Assembly: GCF_900103215.1 (NCBI RefSeq)
Contig: NZ_FNGV01000001.1
Span: forward strand, 744,001-808,000
Source of the DNA: Kriegella aquimaris
GTDB taxonomy: Bacteria > Bacteroidota > Bacteroidia > Flavobacteriales > Flavobacteriaceae
Direction: 5' to 3'
DNA: 64,000 nucleotides
Shown here: positions 9,650 through 18,706 of the stretch, in pieces
Position numbering within the stretch: position 1 is the first letter of the stretch
Layout of the letters: the number at the start of each line of letters is the position of its first letter
Made by a program: the position numbers and the translations under genes
The notes under the pieces: generated by a model
The model's input: the letters and a program-made list of their open reading frames with translations, nothing else
Told to the model about the DNA's origin: nothing
Databases searched by the model: none

Positions 9650-11449
9650 TTAAAAATCCACTTCGTTTAAAAAGTCTTCCAGATTAGTATAACCATCAGC
9701 ATTTCTATCTTTATTACCATCGCTCGGATCGTTTGGATTTAATCCCATAGCGGTTTCCCATTCATTTGAAATTCCGTCTTCATCACTGTCCTGATAAGGT
9801 GTTCCGTTAGAAATATCAGGATAACCACCTGCTTCCGAAACACTTTTTTTAATACTTCCAGTACTGTTGAGCACGTCATTTATAAGCCTTTCATCAACAC
9901 GATCACTATATTTTGATGCTCCAACATCGTTCAATACCGCAGACTGAACGGAACTACTTGGTATGGAAGATATACCAGAATTGAAAATTTTATTATTGGT
10001 GATGTAAGGCTGAAGATTCGATGAAATAGAAACGTCTCTACCATTGATAACATTGTCAGATATATATGCGCGCGTTCCACCGATACCACAGTCCGATGAC
10101 CCTTCAAGCCTAATGGTTTCAAAACGGGTAGAGGTATTCGGACTGGTTTTGTAAACATTTCCGATAATATCAAAGTCGTTGTTGTATGTCGGTTGAGTAC
10201 CATATTTAAATCCGTAGACCAAATTATTGATCATCTCAAAACTACTAGTACATTTAGAAGACCTTATATTTCGTTCTACATCATGAATCAACAAATTCTT
10301 AAATACACTTATATTGGTTGCCCTGCTCCAAAGAAGAAATCCTAAGCCCGTGCTAATATTCTCACCGATTATACTCTTTTGAACAGTAACGTTCTGAACG
10401 CTGCTGGTACCGCCAATACCTCCGATTATCAATACTTTATCAGTGGCCCATGTGATGGAGCAATGATCTATCATGATATCTCTTATTTGGTTATTGTTAT
10501 AGGATGACAAACGTATTCCGTTGACATTGCTACCAGAGACATTACTTCCTGGCCTTATTTTAACATACCTAAGTATTACATTCGATGCAGATATACGTAA
10601 CTCGGCACCTCGAATAGTGATTCCTCCTCCGGGTGCTGTCTGGCCCGCAATGGTAACATTCCCGGATTTATAGGGTATTTCGAGATATGAATTACAGTCA
10701 ATTATGCCCCCTACCTTAAATATAATAGTTCTGGCACCTGTTTTTTTAAGCGCATCCCTTAAACTCCCAGGACCACTATCGTTTAAGTTTGTAACGGCAA
10801 CGACATAACCTCCACGGCCACCAGTCGCATTTTTACCGAACCCTTCTGCAGTAGGAAAAGCTTTTAACGCCCCATAATTTTTATTCTGATCACCTTGATT
10901 TTCTGAATTGTCCTCAACTACTTCAACTTCCTCATTTTCAGTTACGATTACAGTAACCGTACCTTCTTCTGTACTAACCGTTTCATCTTCGTTCACAACC
11001 TCTGCAGTATATGTAAAGGTATCTGTGGTTTCCTCCGAAGGTTCAGTTTCAGTAGTTTCTTCTTCTACAACCACTTCGCTGGGGGTATCTTCTTCTTGAG
11101 GTTGAGTCTCCGGCTCATCCAGTTCCACGTCTTCAACAATAGGCGTATAGGTCAACGTATTATCATCGTTTATCACTACAACACCATTATCGGCAGAAGA
11201 TGTTTCGATAATTTTCACATTATCAGTTGTTGTAAACATGTCATTGGACAAGACATCAAGAATTACGCTCTGGTCTAATCTAGTGACAAAAGAATCATCG
11301 ACCACGAGATTATTTAGTTCTGGAATTTCCTGAGAACCAGAAGCTACATACTCCGCTAATAAATCTGTGTCGTTACTGCACGAAAAAGAAAAAAATAGAA
11401 ATGGGGCAACCAAAATATACTTGGGGGCGTTGCCAAAAAGATACTTCAT
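9650..11449 (-). CDS. Surface lipoprotein, tandem paralog with pectate-lyase-like (PL1-type) beta-helix
   Basis: 599 residues, closely similar to the product of 7343-9229 along its length. The lipid Cys is residue 24 (FFSFSC) followed by SNDTDLL, an acidic export signal. The cadherin-like halves (ILDVLSND; DTFTYTAEVVNEDET) again flank a Glu/Thr/Pro-rich loop. The beta-helix domain keeps AFPTAEGFG, GGRGG, NDSGPGSLRDAL, IDHCSITW and ERNIR. The acidic pair after the IDHCSITW motif is Asp-Lys here instead of Asp-Glu as in its paralog, so calcium or substrate binding may differ. The C-terminus is the same Ca-binding-like tail (DSDEDGISNEWE). It has its own upstream regulatory element and terminator, so it is probably transcribed alone. 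Enzymatic activity is not proven by sequence. Confidence 0.87.
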   Translation of the reverse strand: MKYLFGNAPKYILVAPFLFFSFSCSNDTDLLAEYVASGSQEIPELNNLVVDDSFVTRLDQSVILDVLSNDMFTTTDNVKIIETSSADNGVVVINDDNTLTYTPIVEDVELDEPETQPQEEDTPSEVVVEEETTETEPSEETTDTFTYTAEVVNEDETVSTEEGTVTVIVTENEEVEVVEDNSENQGDQNKNYGALKAFPTAEGFGKNATGGRGGYVVAVTNLNDSGPGSLRDALKKTGARTIIFKVGGIIDCNSYLEIPYKSGNVTIAGQTAPGGGITIRGAELRISASNVILRYVKIRPGSNVSGSNVNGIRLSSYNNNQIRDIMIDHCSITWATDKVLIIGGIGGTSSVQNVTVQKSIIGENISTGLGFLLWSRATNISVFKNLLIHDVERNIRSSKCTSSFEMINNLVYGFKYGTQPTYNNDFDIIGNVYKTSPNTSTRFETIRLEGSSDCGIGGTRAYISDNVINGRDVSISSNLQPYITNNKIFNSGISSIPSSSVQSAVLNDVGASKYSDRVDERLINDVLNSTGSIKKSVSEAGGYPDISNGTPYQDSDEDGISNEWETAMGLNPNDPSDGNKDRNADGYTNLEDFLNEVDF

Positions 11450-11507
11450 AAAATAGGTTAAGAATTATTAATGTTAAGATAGTAGGGCACTACTAATTAT
11501 TTTTATT

Positions 11508-11660
11508 CAAAATATTATCGATGAAATGCATTTTATTTCGCTGAATTACTTAAAAATTTATATTAAGGGTATTACGCGCTACGAATGTTTTTTGGATGTT
11601 TAGAGTTCTTCTATTCGATGAACTACCTATGTTTTTAACATCCATTAACGAAATTAACCA
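11508..11660. repeat. Duplicated upstream region, copy 2
   Basis: Counterpart of 9290-9440. Conserved blocks include GGGTATTACG, TTTGGAT, TTCGAT-GAACTACC and TTTTTAACATC-ATTAAC. An ORF on the plus strand in copy 1 is interrupted here by an early stop, which argues for non-coding function. Confidence 0.75.
11519..11622 (-). promoter_or_regulatory. Three-site TTCATCG element (copy B)
   Basis: On the minus strand TTCATCG (11616-11622) is followed 77 bp later by TTCAGCG (11539-11545), and 20 bp later by TTCATCG (11519-11525), about 70 bp before the ATG at 11449. Architecture matches copies A, C and D. A further single TTCATCG lies at 11860-11866 on the same strand. Confidence 0.6.
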
Positions 11661-12028
11661 TAACAAAACGTGCTTTTCAATGTACCAAGAACAGCAAATA
11701 AAAAAATATATTGTTTGGAGACATACAGTTTAACATATTGATTATGTAGTATTTAGATTATCTCTAAAAAAATACATTCTCAAGATTCAAAACCTGGCTC
11801 TCGCCAAATTTCAACCCGCTCTTAGATTATTACTGCCCCTATTATACCTTCTGTTTGATCGATGAACGGTCCATATCATCTCCAATTTTATTTATTTAGT
11901 TAGCAATGTCAATTTTCATGCTTATTTTACAGGTCTCAACCAATTGTTTACATAAAAACCGAAAAGAATTCTTTCAAATTTTTAACTATCAAAAATCATG
12001 GTGATATTTGTAACCAAATGCAAATACA
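11661..12028. other. Divergent intergenic region before the first polysaccharide locus
   Basis: Very AT-rich with no convincing ORF. Apart from the isolated TTCATCG on the minus strand at 11860-11866, I see only a weak -7-like GATATTTG at 12003-12010 just ahead of the epimerase start. This gap should contain the promoter of the 12-20 kb operon, but I cannot place it. Confidence 0.3.
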
Positions 12029-13051
12029 ATGAAAATATTGGTTACCGGTGCAGCCGGATTTATTGGATATCATGTTTCAAAAAAATTAATAGGCAACGGA
12101 CACGAGGTTGTCGGGCTGGATAACATCAATGACTATTATGACATAAATCTAAAGCTCGCCCGATTAAAAGAGTTAGGTATAGAGAGAGATGCTGCCGAAC
12201 ATTTCAACACCTTGACCTCTAGTCATCTTGAATCGGTCCGATTTCAATTTATACGTTTGGCTTTGGAGGATCGCAGTGCCCTACCCCAGCTATTTGAAGG
12301 TCAAAAGTTTGATGCAGTCTGTAATTTGGCCGCTCAAGCAGGCGTGCGTTATAGTTTGGAAAATCCTGAGGCCTATATAGATAGTAATGTAGTCGGTTTT
12401 CTAAATATTCTTGAATGTTGTAGAAATTATAATATAAAACACTTGGTCTATGCTAGCAGTTCGAGTGTTTATGGTTTAAACGAAAAAATCCCTTTTGAAA
12501 CGAGTGATAGTGTAGACCACCCAGTTAGTCTATACGCGGCCACAAAAAAAAGTAATGAGCTCATGGCTCATACCTATAGTCATTTATACGGATTTCACAC
12601 AACCGGTTTACGTTTCTTCACCGTTTACGGACCATGGGGACGACCTGACATGGCCATGTTTCTTTTCACAAAAGCCATATTGAACGGAAAACCCATTAAA
12701 GTATTTAATCACGGAAAAATGGAGCGAGACTTTACCTATATCGACGATATTACCGAGGGCGTCGTTCGTATATTGGAAAAAAAGCCTTCCACAATCTCAG
12801 AGAGACCTCTCTATAAAATATATAATATAGGAAACAACAACTCGGTTAAGTTGCTTGACTTTATTGACGCAATTGAAAATAGCTTAGATATTAAAGCAGA
12901 GCGGCAATTATTACCTATGCAACCGGGCGATGTTGAAAAAACGTGGGCAAATGTTACGGATTTAATGAAAGACTACGATTACCATCCTGACACACCCGTT
13001 AGAAAAGGAATAGATGCATTCATTAAATGGTATAGAGAATATTATAATTAA
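12029..13051 (+). CDS. UDP-glucuronate 4-epimerase (SDR family)
   Basis: 340 residues, usual length. The NAD-binding GAAGFIG motif is at 7-13 and the catalytic Y-A-A-T-K at 169-173. The segments DNINDYYDINLK, YGPWGRPDMAMFLFTKAI and NHGKMERDFTYIDDI are characteristic of UDP-GlcA 4-epimerases (LpsL/CapI type) rather than GalE. The enzyme interconverts UDP-GlcA and UDP-GalA in the cytoplasm. Its substrate would come from the Ugd encoded 1.8 kb downstream, so the pair can supply UDP-GalA to the polymer. First gene of the plus-strand locus, separated by about 240 bp from the next gene. Confidence 0.9.
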   Translation: MKILVTGAAGFIGYHVSKKLIGNGHEVVGLDNINDYYDINLKLARLKELGIERDAAEHFNTLTSSHLESVRFQFIRLALEDRSALPQLFEGQKFDAVCNLAAQAGVRYSLENPEAYIDSNVVGFLNILECCRNYNIKHLVYASSSSVYGLNEKIPFETSDSVDHPVSLYAATKKSNELMAHTYSHLYGFHTTGLRFFTVYGPWGRPDMAMFLFTKAILNGKPIKVFNHGKMERDFTYIDDITEGVVRILEKKPSTISERPLYKIYNIGNNNSVKLLDFIDAIENSLDIKAERQLLPMQPGDVEKTWANVTDLMKDYDYHPDTPVRKGIDAFIKWYREYYN

Positions 13052-13244
13052 AACATCTATAGATAATACCTGAATACCTTACGCAATCCTCGTTAGTCTA
13101 TAAAAAAGTAATATTTTCTAATGCGTATTCAAATTTCGACTTGTTATATCCGTAAAATCACCGAAGGAAATATTTATATTTATTAATTAGATCCTGACAA
13201 GTGTTGTTTCATCGGAATTACCCTACAGCTTATATAAAAATAAA

Positions 13245-13276
13245 GGGCAAATTAATTTCTTTTGCCCATCTTTGCA
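13245..13276 (+). promoter_or_regulatory. Putative promoter/inverted repeat before the WbpP-like gene
   Basis: GGGCAAA (13245-13251) and TTTGCCC (13261-13267) form a 7-bp inverted repeat, directly followed by CATCTTTGC, which resembles the flavobacterial -7 box TAnnTTTG. It is 20-30 bp before the ATG, so any leader would be very short. A single TTCATCG lies at 13208-13214. No clear -33 box was found. Confidence 0.35.
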
Positions 13277-13294
13277 CTTCAAAAATAAAACGTA

Positions 13295-14299
13295 ATGGAT
13301 ATAGCCGGACTCAAACTTGATTCCAATTGCAATATTCTCGTAACGGGAGGAGCAGGTTTTATAGGATCTAATCTGTGCGAGTCGCTACTGCTTAATGGCA
13401 ACAAAGTAGTTTGCTTAGACAATTTTTCTACAGGAAAACGAGAGAATATTTCAACGTTTTTATCCAATGAAAATTTCATATTATTAGAAGGTGACATTCG
13501 AAATTTGGCTGATTGCAATAACGCATGTACAAATATTGACTATGTTTTGCACCAAGCTGCCCTCGGTTCTGTTCCAAGATCTATCGAAGACCCTATAACG
13601 AGCAATGCTGTTAACGTATCTGGTTTTTTAAATATGCTAGTGGCAGCACGTGACGCCAAAGTAAAGCGTTTTATTTACGCCGCAAGTTCATCTACGTACG
13701 GAGATTCGACGAACATGCCAAAAGTGGAAGATATAATTGGAAAACCGCTATCTCCTTATGCAATTACCAAATATGTAAACGAATTATACGCAAATATTTT
13801 CAGTAAAACTTATGGTCTAGAAACCATTGGTCTTCGTTATTTCAACGTCTTTGGGAGAAAACAAGATCCAAATGGAGCCTATGCTGCCGTAATACCCAAG
13901 TTTGTAATACAGCTCATCAAACATGAATCTCCCATTATAAATGGTGATGGTAGTTACTCAAGAGACTTCACCTATATTGACAACGTTATTCAAATGAATG
14001 TCTTGGCGTTGGTTACCAACAATAAAAAAGCGGTTAACACAGTTTACAATGTTGCCTGTGGCGAAAGAACCGATTTAAACGAATTGGTCTCACTTTTGAC
14101 TAAACATCTGAGTAAATTCGATCCAGAAATAGGCAAAATAAAGGCTATTCATGGTCCAAAAAGACAAGGAGATGTTCCCCATTCATTGGCGTCAATAGAA
14201 AAAGCAAAAGAATTGCTGGCTTATGACCCAAAGTTTAACATTCAAGAGGGGCTTAAGGAAGCCCTAACGTGGTACTGGGAAAATTTAAAAAATGAATGA
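13295..14299 (+). CDS. wbpP: WbpP/TviC-like UDP-N-acetylglucosamine(uronate) 4-epimerase
   Basis: 334 residues. The Rossmann GGAGFIGS motif is at 18-25 and Y-A-I-T-K at 155-159. Sequence blocks typical of the WbpP/TviC group are CLDNFSTGKREN, HQAALGSVPRSI, NVFGRKQDPNGAYAAVIPKF and GDGSYSRDFTYIDNV. Known members epimerise UDP-GlcNAc to UDP-GalNAc, or the corresponding uronic acids. With the TviB/WbpO-like dehydrogenase 2 kb downstream this would give UDP-GalNAcA. The last 8 bp overlap the acetyltransferase gene, so the two are translationally linked. The assignment to WbpP rather than TviC specificity is inference. Confidence 0.88.
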   Translation: MDIAGLKLDSNCNILVTGGAGFIGSNLCESLLLNGNKVVCLDNFSTGKRENISTFLSNENFILLEGDIRNLADCNNACTNIDYVLHQAALGSVPRSIEDPITSNAVNVSGFLNMLVAARDAKVKRFIYAASSSTYGDSTNMPKVEDIIGKPLSPYAITKYVNELYANIFSKTYGLETIGLRYFNVFGRKQDPNGAYAAVIPKFVIQLIKHESPIINGDGSYSRDFTYIDNVIQMNVLALVTNNKKAVNTVYNVACGERTDLNELVSLLTKHLSKFDPEIGKIKAIHGPKRQGDVPHSLASIEKAKELLAYDPKFNIQEGLKEALTWYWENLKNE

Positions 14300-14849
14300 T
14301 TTAGTCAAACATGACCTTTATCGATATAAGGGAGATACACGCCTAAAATCATTTATTAAGGCATGGCTATTCATACCAGGGTTTAGGTATGTATACCATT
14401 TTAGAAAATGTAATAAGTATAAACGAAATTCGGTTTTAGGAATAATACATAGACTGGCCCTAAGAAGGTATTATTTTAAATATGGCATACAAATACCGAT
14501 TAACACCAAAATAGGCAAAGGCTTTTATATAGGCCACTTTGGCAACATTGTCATAAACAATTCAGCAGTTATTGGCGACAACTGTAATGTAGCACATGGC
14601 GTCACGATTGGCCAAATAAATCGAGGCAGAAGAAAAGGAACACCATCCATCGGTAACCAAGTCTGGATAGGGACCGGTAGTGTGGTTGTGGGGAATATCA
14701 CCATAGGAAACAACGTGCTTATCGCACCGCTCACCTATGTTAACGATGACATCCCTGAAAACAGCTTGGTGATGGGCAACCCTTTTAAGGTCGTACCCCA
14801 AGCCAATGCCACAAAAAATTACGTAACTAAAATATTAAATCTAAAATGA
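14292..14849 (+). CDS. Serine acetyltransferase-like hexapeptide acyltransferase
   Basis: 185 residues. The C-terminal half is a left-handed beta-helix with hexapeptide repeats (IGKGFYIGH, VIGDNCNVAHGVTIGQ, IGNQVWIGTGSVVVGN, IGNNVLIAPLTYV), with the catalytic-type His in AHGVTIG. The N-terminal 60 residues are helical and basic. Proteins of this CysE-like form in polysaccharide loci usually O-acetylate sugars rather than serine. The start overlaps the WbpP-like stop by 8 bp and its stop overlaps the ugd start (ATGA), so it belongs to a tight wbpP-acetyltransferase-ugd unit. The sugar acceptor is unknown. Confidence 0.85.
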   Translation: MNDLVKHDLYRYKGDTRLKSFIKAWLFIPGFRYVYHFRKCNKYKRNSVLGIIHRLALRRYYFKYGIQIPINTKIGKGFYIGHFGNIVINNSAVIGDNCNVAHGVTIGQINRGRRKGTPSIGNQVWIGTGSVVVGNITIGNNVLIAPLTYVNDDIPENSLVMGNPFKVVPQANATKNYVTKILNLK

Positions 14850-16180
14850 ACTTAACAGTAATCGGAACTGGCTATGTAGGCCTTGTTAGCGGAACTTGCT
14901 TTGCAGAAATGGGCAATACCGTAACGTGTATAGATATTGATGAAAAGAAAATAACTGATTTAAAAGAGGGCATCATACCAATATATGAGCCAGGTTTAGA
15001 GGCAATGGTAAAAAGAAATGTGCAAAATAAAACCTTGCACTTTAGCACCAAATTGTCTAATCACTTAGAAAAATGTGATATTGCTTTTATTGCCGTGGGC
15101 ACACCAATGGGAGAAGATGGGTCTGCTGATTTGAAATATGTTATACAAGTTGCTAGTGAAATTGGCCGGTGTATGACGCATCCGGTAATCGTGGTAGACA
15201 AATCTACCGTACCTGTGGGTACTGCCGACAAGGTAAAGAAAGCTATACAAGACGAGCTGGATAAACGAAAGGTATCCATTGCATTCGAAGTAGTTTCAAA
15301 TCCTGAATTTTTAAAAGAGGGAGATGCCATAAACGATTTCATGAAACCCGATAGGGTCGTAATTGGATCAAATAATGAAGAAGCTACCGAAAAGATGAGG
15401 GCTTTGTATGCTCCTTTCTTTCGAAGCAGTATGGATCGATTGATTACAATGGACGTTAGGTCAGCCGAAATGACCAAATATGTGGCAAACGCTATGCTAG
15501 CCACAAAGATTTCGTTTATGAACGAGATTGCAAACATTTGCGAATTAGTCGATGCTGACGTAAATAAAGTGCGTATTGGAATCGGTTCTGACAGTAGAAT
15601 CGGCTATAGTTTCATTTATCCGGGAAGTGGATATGGGGGCTCTTGTTTCCCAAAAGACGTTAAAGCCCTTAAAAAAACAGCGGAAGAGCATGGTTATAAA
15701 GCGGAGCTCATTAAATCGGTAGAAGACGTTAATGATCGACAAAAACTTGTCATCGCAAAAAAAGTAATTGATCGCTTCGGGGAAGACCTTAAGGGTAAAA
15801 CGTTTGCCATTTGGGGGCTTGCTTTTAAGCCGGAAACCGACGATATGCGTGAAGCTCCTGCAATCTACACCATTAATGAATTGGTTAAAAGAGGTGCCAG
15901 AATAAATGCCTATGACCCAAAGGCAATGGAGGAAGCCCAACACTTTTATTTGAAGGATTTGGATAATGTTTTCTATTTTCGCTCAAAATATGAAACCTTG
16001 AACAATGCAGATGCGATGATTCTGCTCACCGAATGGAAAGAATTCCGTTCTCCTGACTTCGATGAACTCAAAACTCAATTGAACCAACCAGTAGTTTTCG
16101 ATGGAAGAAATCAGTATAATGACCAATTGATGACAAAAAGAGGTTTTGAGTATTTCCAAATAGGAAAAAGTACTAAATAG
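14846..16180 (+). CDS. ugd: UDP-glucose 6-dehydrogenase
   Basis: 444 residues, standard length. The N-terminal NAD site GTGYVGLVSGTCFAEMG is followed by the central dimer helix domain and catalytic Cys267 in GSGYGGSCFPKD, then the C-terminal UDP-binding domain (WGLAFKPETDDMREAP). It oxidises UDP-glucose to UDP-glucuronate with two NAD. The start codon overlaps the upstream gene by 4 bp. UDP-GlcA produced here can feed the UDP-GlcA 4-epimerase at 12029-13051. Confidence 0.95.
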   Translation: MNLTVIGTGYVGLVSGTCFAEMGNTVTCIDIDEKKITDLKEGIIPIYEPGLEAMVKRNVQNKTLHFSTKLSNHLEKCDIAFIAVGTPMGEDGSADLKYVIQVASEIGRCMTHPVIVVDKSTVPVGTADKVKKAIQDELDKRKVSIAFEVVSNPEFLKEGDAINDFMKPDRVVIGSNNEEATEKMRALYAPFFRSSMDRLITMDVRSAEMTKYVANAMLATKISFMNEIANICELVDADVNKVRIGIGSDSRIGYSFIYPGSGYGGSCFPKDVKALKKTAEEHGYKAELIKSVEDVNDRQKLVIAKKVIDRFGEDLKGKTFAIWGLAFKPETDDMREAPAIYTINELVKRGARINAYDPKAMEEAQHFYLKDLDNVFYFRSKYETLNNADAMILLTEWKEFRSPDFDELKTQLNQPVVFDGRNQYNDQLMTKRGFEYFQIGKSTK

Positions 16181-16301
16181 AAAATTCTCTAAATAAAAAG
16201 GAGTATCCTTAAATTATTAAATAATTCGGATTCGTAAAGAATCTTAACCTTAAGTCATATTAATTTAGTTTTTAATAAAACATCACTTTAAATAAAATAA
16301 A

Positions 16302-17588
16302 ATGAATCAACCAAAAATTGCCGTAATTGGTTTAGGATATGTAGGATTGCCTTTGGCTCGTTTGTTCGCTACAAAATACCCAGTTATCGGATTTGATATC
16401 AACGAAGCACGGATAAAAGAGCTTAAATCGGGTACCGACAGCACTTTGGAAGTAGAAGATGATGTTCTACAAGGCGTTTTAAGAGATTCACCAAAAATGG
16501 AAACAGGCCTCTATTGCTCTAACCAACTTAGCGATATTGAAGATTGTAATTATTACGTGGTTACCGTACCAACTCCGGTAGACAGTACAAACAGGCCTAT
16601 TTTGACCCCATTGTACAAATCAAGTGAAACAGTTGGAAAAGTATTAAAAAAAGGAGATACCGTAATTTACGAATCAACAGTCTACCCTGGAGTTACCGAA
16701 CACGAATGTGTACCAGTTTTAGAGCGGGTAAGTGGTTTAAAGTTCAACGAAGATTTTTTCGTAGGATATTCTCCAGAGCGTATTAATCCGGGTGATAAAG
16801 AGCATACTGTTGAAAAAATATTGAAAGTAACATCAGGATCCACCCCCGAAGCTGGTATTAAAGTTGATAACCTGTACAAATCCGTTATTACAGCAGGTAC
16901 ACATTTGGCTCCCACAATCAAGGTTGCCGAAGCTGCCAAGGTAATCGAAAATTCACAGCGTGACATCAATATCGCTTTCGTAAATGAGTTGGCCAAAATA
17001 TTTAACTTGATGGATATCGACACCCATGATGTTTTGGAAGCAGCTGGCACAAAATGGAACTTTTTACCCTTTAAACCAGGTCTTGTTGGAGGACATTGTA
17101 TAGGAGTCGACCCTTATTACTTGGCACAAAGAGCACAAGAATTCGGATATCATCCGGAAATAATTCTAGCTGGGCGAAGAATGAATGACGGCATGGGAAA
17201 ATATGTCGCTTCTGAAGTTGTAAAGCTGATGTTACAAAAAGATATCAAGATAAAAGGCTCCAATATTTTGGTACTGGGCATAACGTTCAAAGAGAATTGT
17301 CCTGATGTTCGTAATACAAAGGCTGTCGACGTAGTTAAAAATCTAAACAGCTATGGTACAAATGTAACAATATACGACCCGTGGGCTTCACCTAGTGAAG
17401 TAAGTCATGAATATGGTCTGAATTCTTTAAAGACCCTTACAGATCAGAATAATTTTGATGCGGTCGTATTGACTGTTGCACACAAACAATTCTTAGATCT
17501 TGATTTTGAATCATTAATGGCAGAGAATGGTATTCTTTATGATGTTAAGGGAATTCTAGGTCAACAAAGGGTTGATGGAAGACTTTAG
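16302..17588 (+). CDS. tviB: UDP-N-acetyl-hexosamine dehydrogenase (TviB/WbpO-like)
   Basis: 428 residues of the UDP-glucose/GDP-mannose dehydrogenase superfamily, but of the N-acetyl-sugar branch: GLGYVGLPLARLFATKYPV, DINEARIKELKSGTDSTLE and the catalytic Cys266 in GGHCIGVDPYYLAQ are typical of TviB/WbpO. These make UDP-GalNAcA or UDP-GlcNAcA. Together with the WbpP-like epimerase the likely product is UDP-GalNAcA. A 121-bp AT-rich gap with no obvious terminator separates it from ugd. A glycosyltransferase starts 5 bp after its stop. The distinction between TviB and WbpO substrates cannot be made from the sequence alone. Confidence 0.88.
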   Translation: MNQPKIAVIGLGYVGLPLARLFATKYPVIGFDINEARIKELKSGTDSTLEVEDDVLQGVLRDSPKMETGLYCSNQLSDIEDCNYYVVTVPTPVDSTNRPILTPLYKSSETVGKVLKKGDTVIYESTVYPGVTEHECVPVLERVSGLKFNEDFFVGYSPERINPGDKEHTVEKILKVTSGSTPEAGIKVDNLYKSVITAGTHLAPTIKVAEAAKVIENSQRDINIAFVNELAKIFNLMDIDTHDVLEAAGTKWNFLPFKPGLVGGHCIGVDPYYLAQRAQEFGYHPEIILAGRRMNDGMGKYVASEVVKLMLQKDIKIKGSNILVLGITFKENCPDVRNTKAVDVVKNLNSYGTNVTIYDPWASPSEVSHEYGLNSLKTLTDQNNFDAVVLTVAHKQFLDLDFESLMAENGILYDVKGILGQQRVDGRL

Positions 17589-17593
17589 GTCAA

Positions 17594-18694
17594 ATGTCTC
17601 ATTTGAATAAAAAGAAGACAATTGCTTTTGTAACACATTCATTGGCCGCTGGTGGTGCCGAACGAGTCATCACTACCTTGGCCAATGAATTGTCTACAAG
17701 CTATAGCGTGGTGATCATAACCCTTATAGCATTGCCCCCATTTTATCCTCTTAAAAAGAATATTCAATTAGTACATTGCAAAGAAGAAATACCGCCTAGC
17801 AAGAACAGTTATCAGGCCATTAGAACCAATTATGAACTGATAAAGAGAATTGTTCATCTTCTAAGGACGCATAAAGTAGACCTTTGTATCGGGTTTCTAA
17901 CGACATCGAACATCTTGTCTATTATTGCTTCGAAGTATTTGCGAATACCGGTAATCGTTAGTGAAAGAAACAATCCCTATTTAGAGGATGGATTGGTTCC
18001 TAAATTTTGGAAAATAATCCGTGGGCGAGTATATCCCTTTACTGATTTTTTGGTAGTACAAACCGAAACGATTAAAAATTACTACAGGGGTAAATTGAAA
18101 GAAAATAAACTTGTAATAATACCTAACCCCATAAACCCTGATTTTAAAAGGAGTACTCAGACAAAACGGAAGAATATTATACTCAATGTCGGTAGATTGG
18201 CAGACCAAAAACGGCAAGATTTATTGATTAGGGCTTTCGCCAATATCAGACCCAGTGGATGGGAACTTCATATCATAGGCGAAGGTGAGAATAGACCGCA
18301 ATTGGAAAGCTTGATCAAGCAGCTGAAATTAGACCAAAAAGTTCAATTGATTGGACAGACCAAGAACGTTCAAGAGCATTATGAAACGGGCAAAATATTT
18401 GCATTCACATCGAAATACGAAGGCTTCCCCAACGCCCTGTTAGAAGCGATGTATTTCGGAATGGCTTGTGTGTCAACAGACTGCCCATCAGGTCCATCAA
18501 GCCTTATTGAAGATGGAACCAATGGGTTTTTAATACCGGTCGATGACCAGAAAGCTTTAGAAGAACGGCTTAGTGCTTTAATCGACAACCGAAAAGAAAT
18601 AGAAAACATTGGTAAAGCAGCAGAAATAAGTACTACCCGTTTTGCTGTCGGAAAAATAATATCAGAATGGGAAGCACTTTTTAACTTTAAATGA
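17594..18694 (+). CDS. Glycosyltransferase family 4 (PglH/PglJ-like)
   Basis: 366 residues with GT-B fold features. The acceptor side begins HSLAAGGAERVITTLANELS. The donor side has NVGRLADQKRQDLLIRAF, the E-x7-E region in EGFPNALLEAM, and CPSGPSSLIEDGTNGFLIP. This AGGAERV type includes GalNAc transferases of N-glycan and O-antigen assembly. It resembles the products of 23792-24880 and 26801-27943, pointing to related linkages in one repeat unit. The product is cytoplasmic and uses a nucleotide sugar to extend a lipid-linked oligosaccharide. Donor specificity cannot be read from sequence. The stop overlaps an ATG at 18691 that opens only a short out-of-frame ORF. Confidence 0.88.
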   Translation: MSHLNKKKTIAFVTHSLAAGGAERVITTLANELSTSYSVVIITLIALPPFYPLKKNIQLVHCKEEIPPSKNSYQAIRTNYELIKRIVHLLRTHKVDLCIGFLTTSNILSIIASKYLRIPVIVSERNNPYLEDGLVPKFWKIIRGRVYPFTDFLVVQTETIKNYYRGKLKENKLVIIPNPINPDFKRSTQTKRKNIILNVGRLADQKRQDLLIRAFANIRPSGWELHIIGEGENRPQLESLIKQLKLDQKVQLIGQTKNVQEHYETGKIFAFTSKYEGFPNALLEAMYFGMACVSTDCPSGPSSLIEDGTNGFLIPVDDQKALEERLSALIDNRKEIENIGKAAEISTTRFAVGKIISEWEALFNFK

Positions 18695-18706
18695 AAACTG
18701 TAAATT

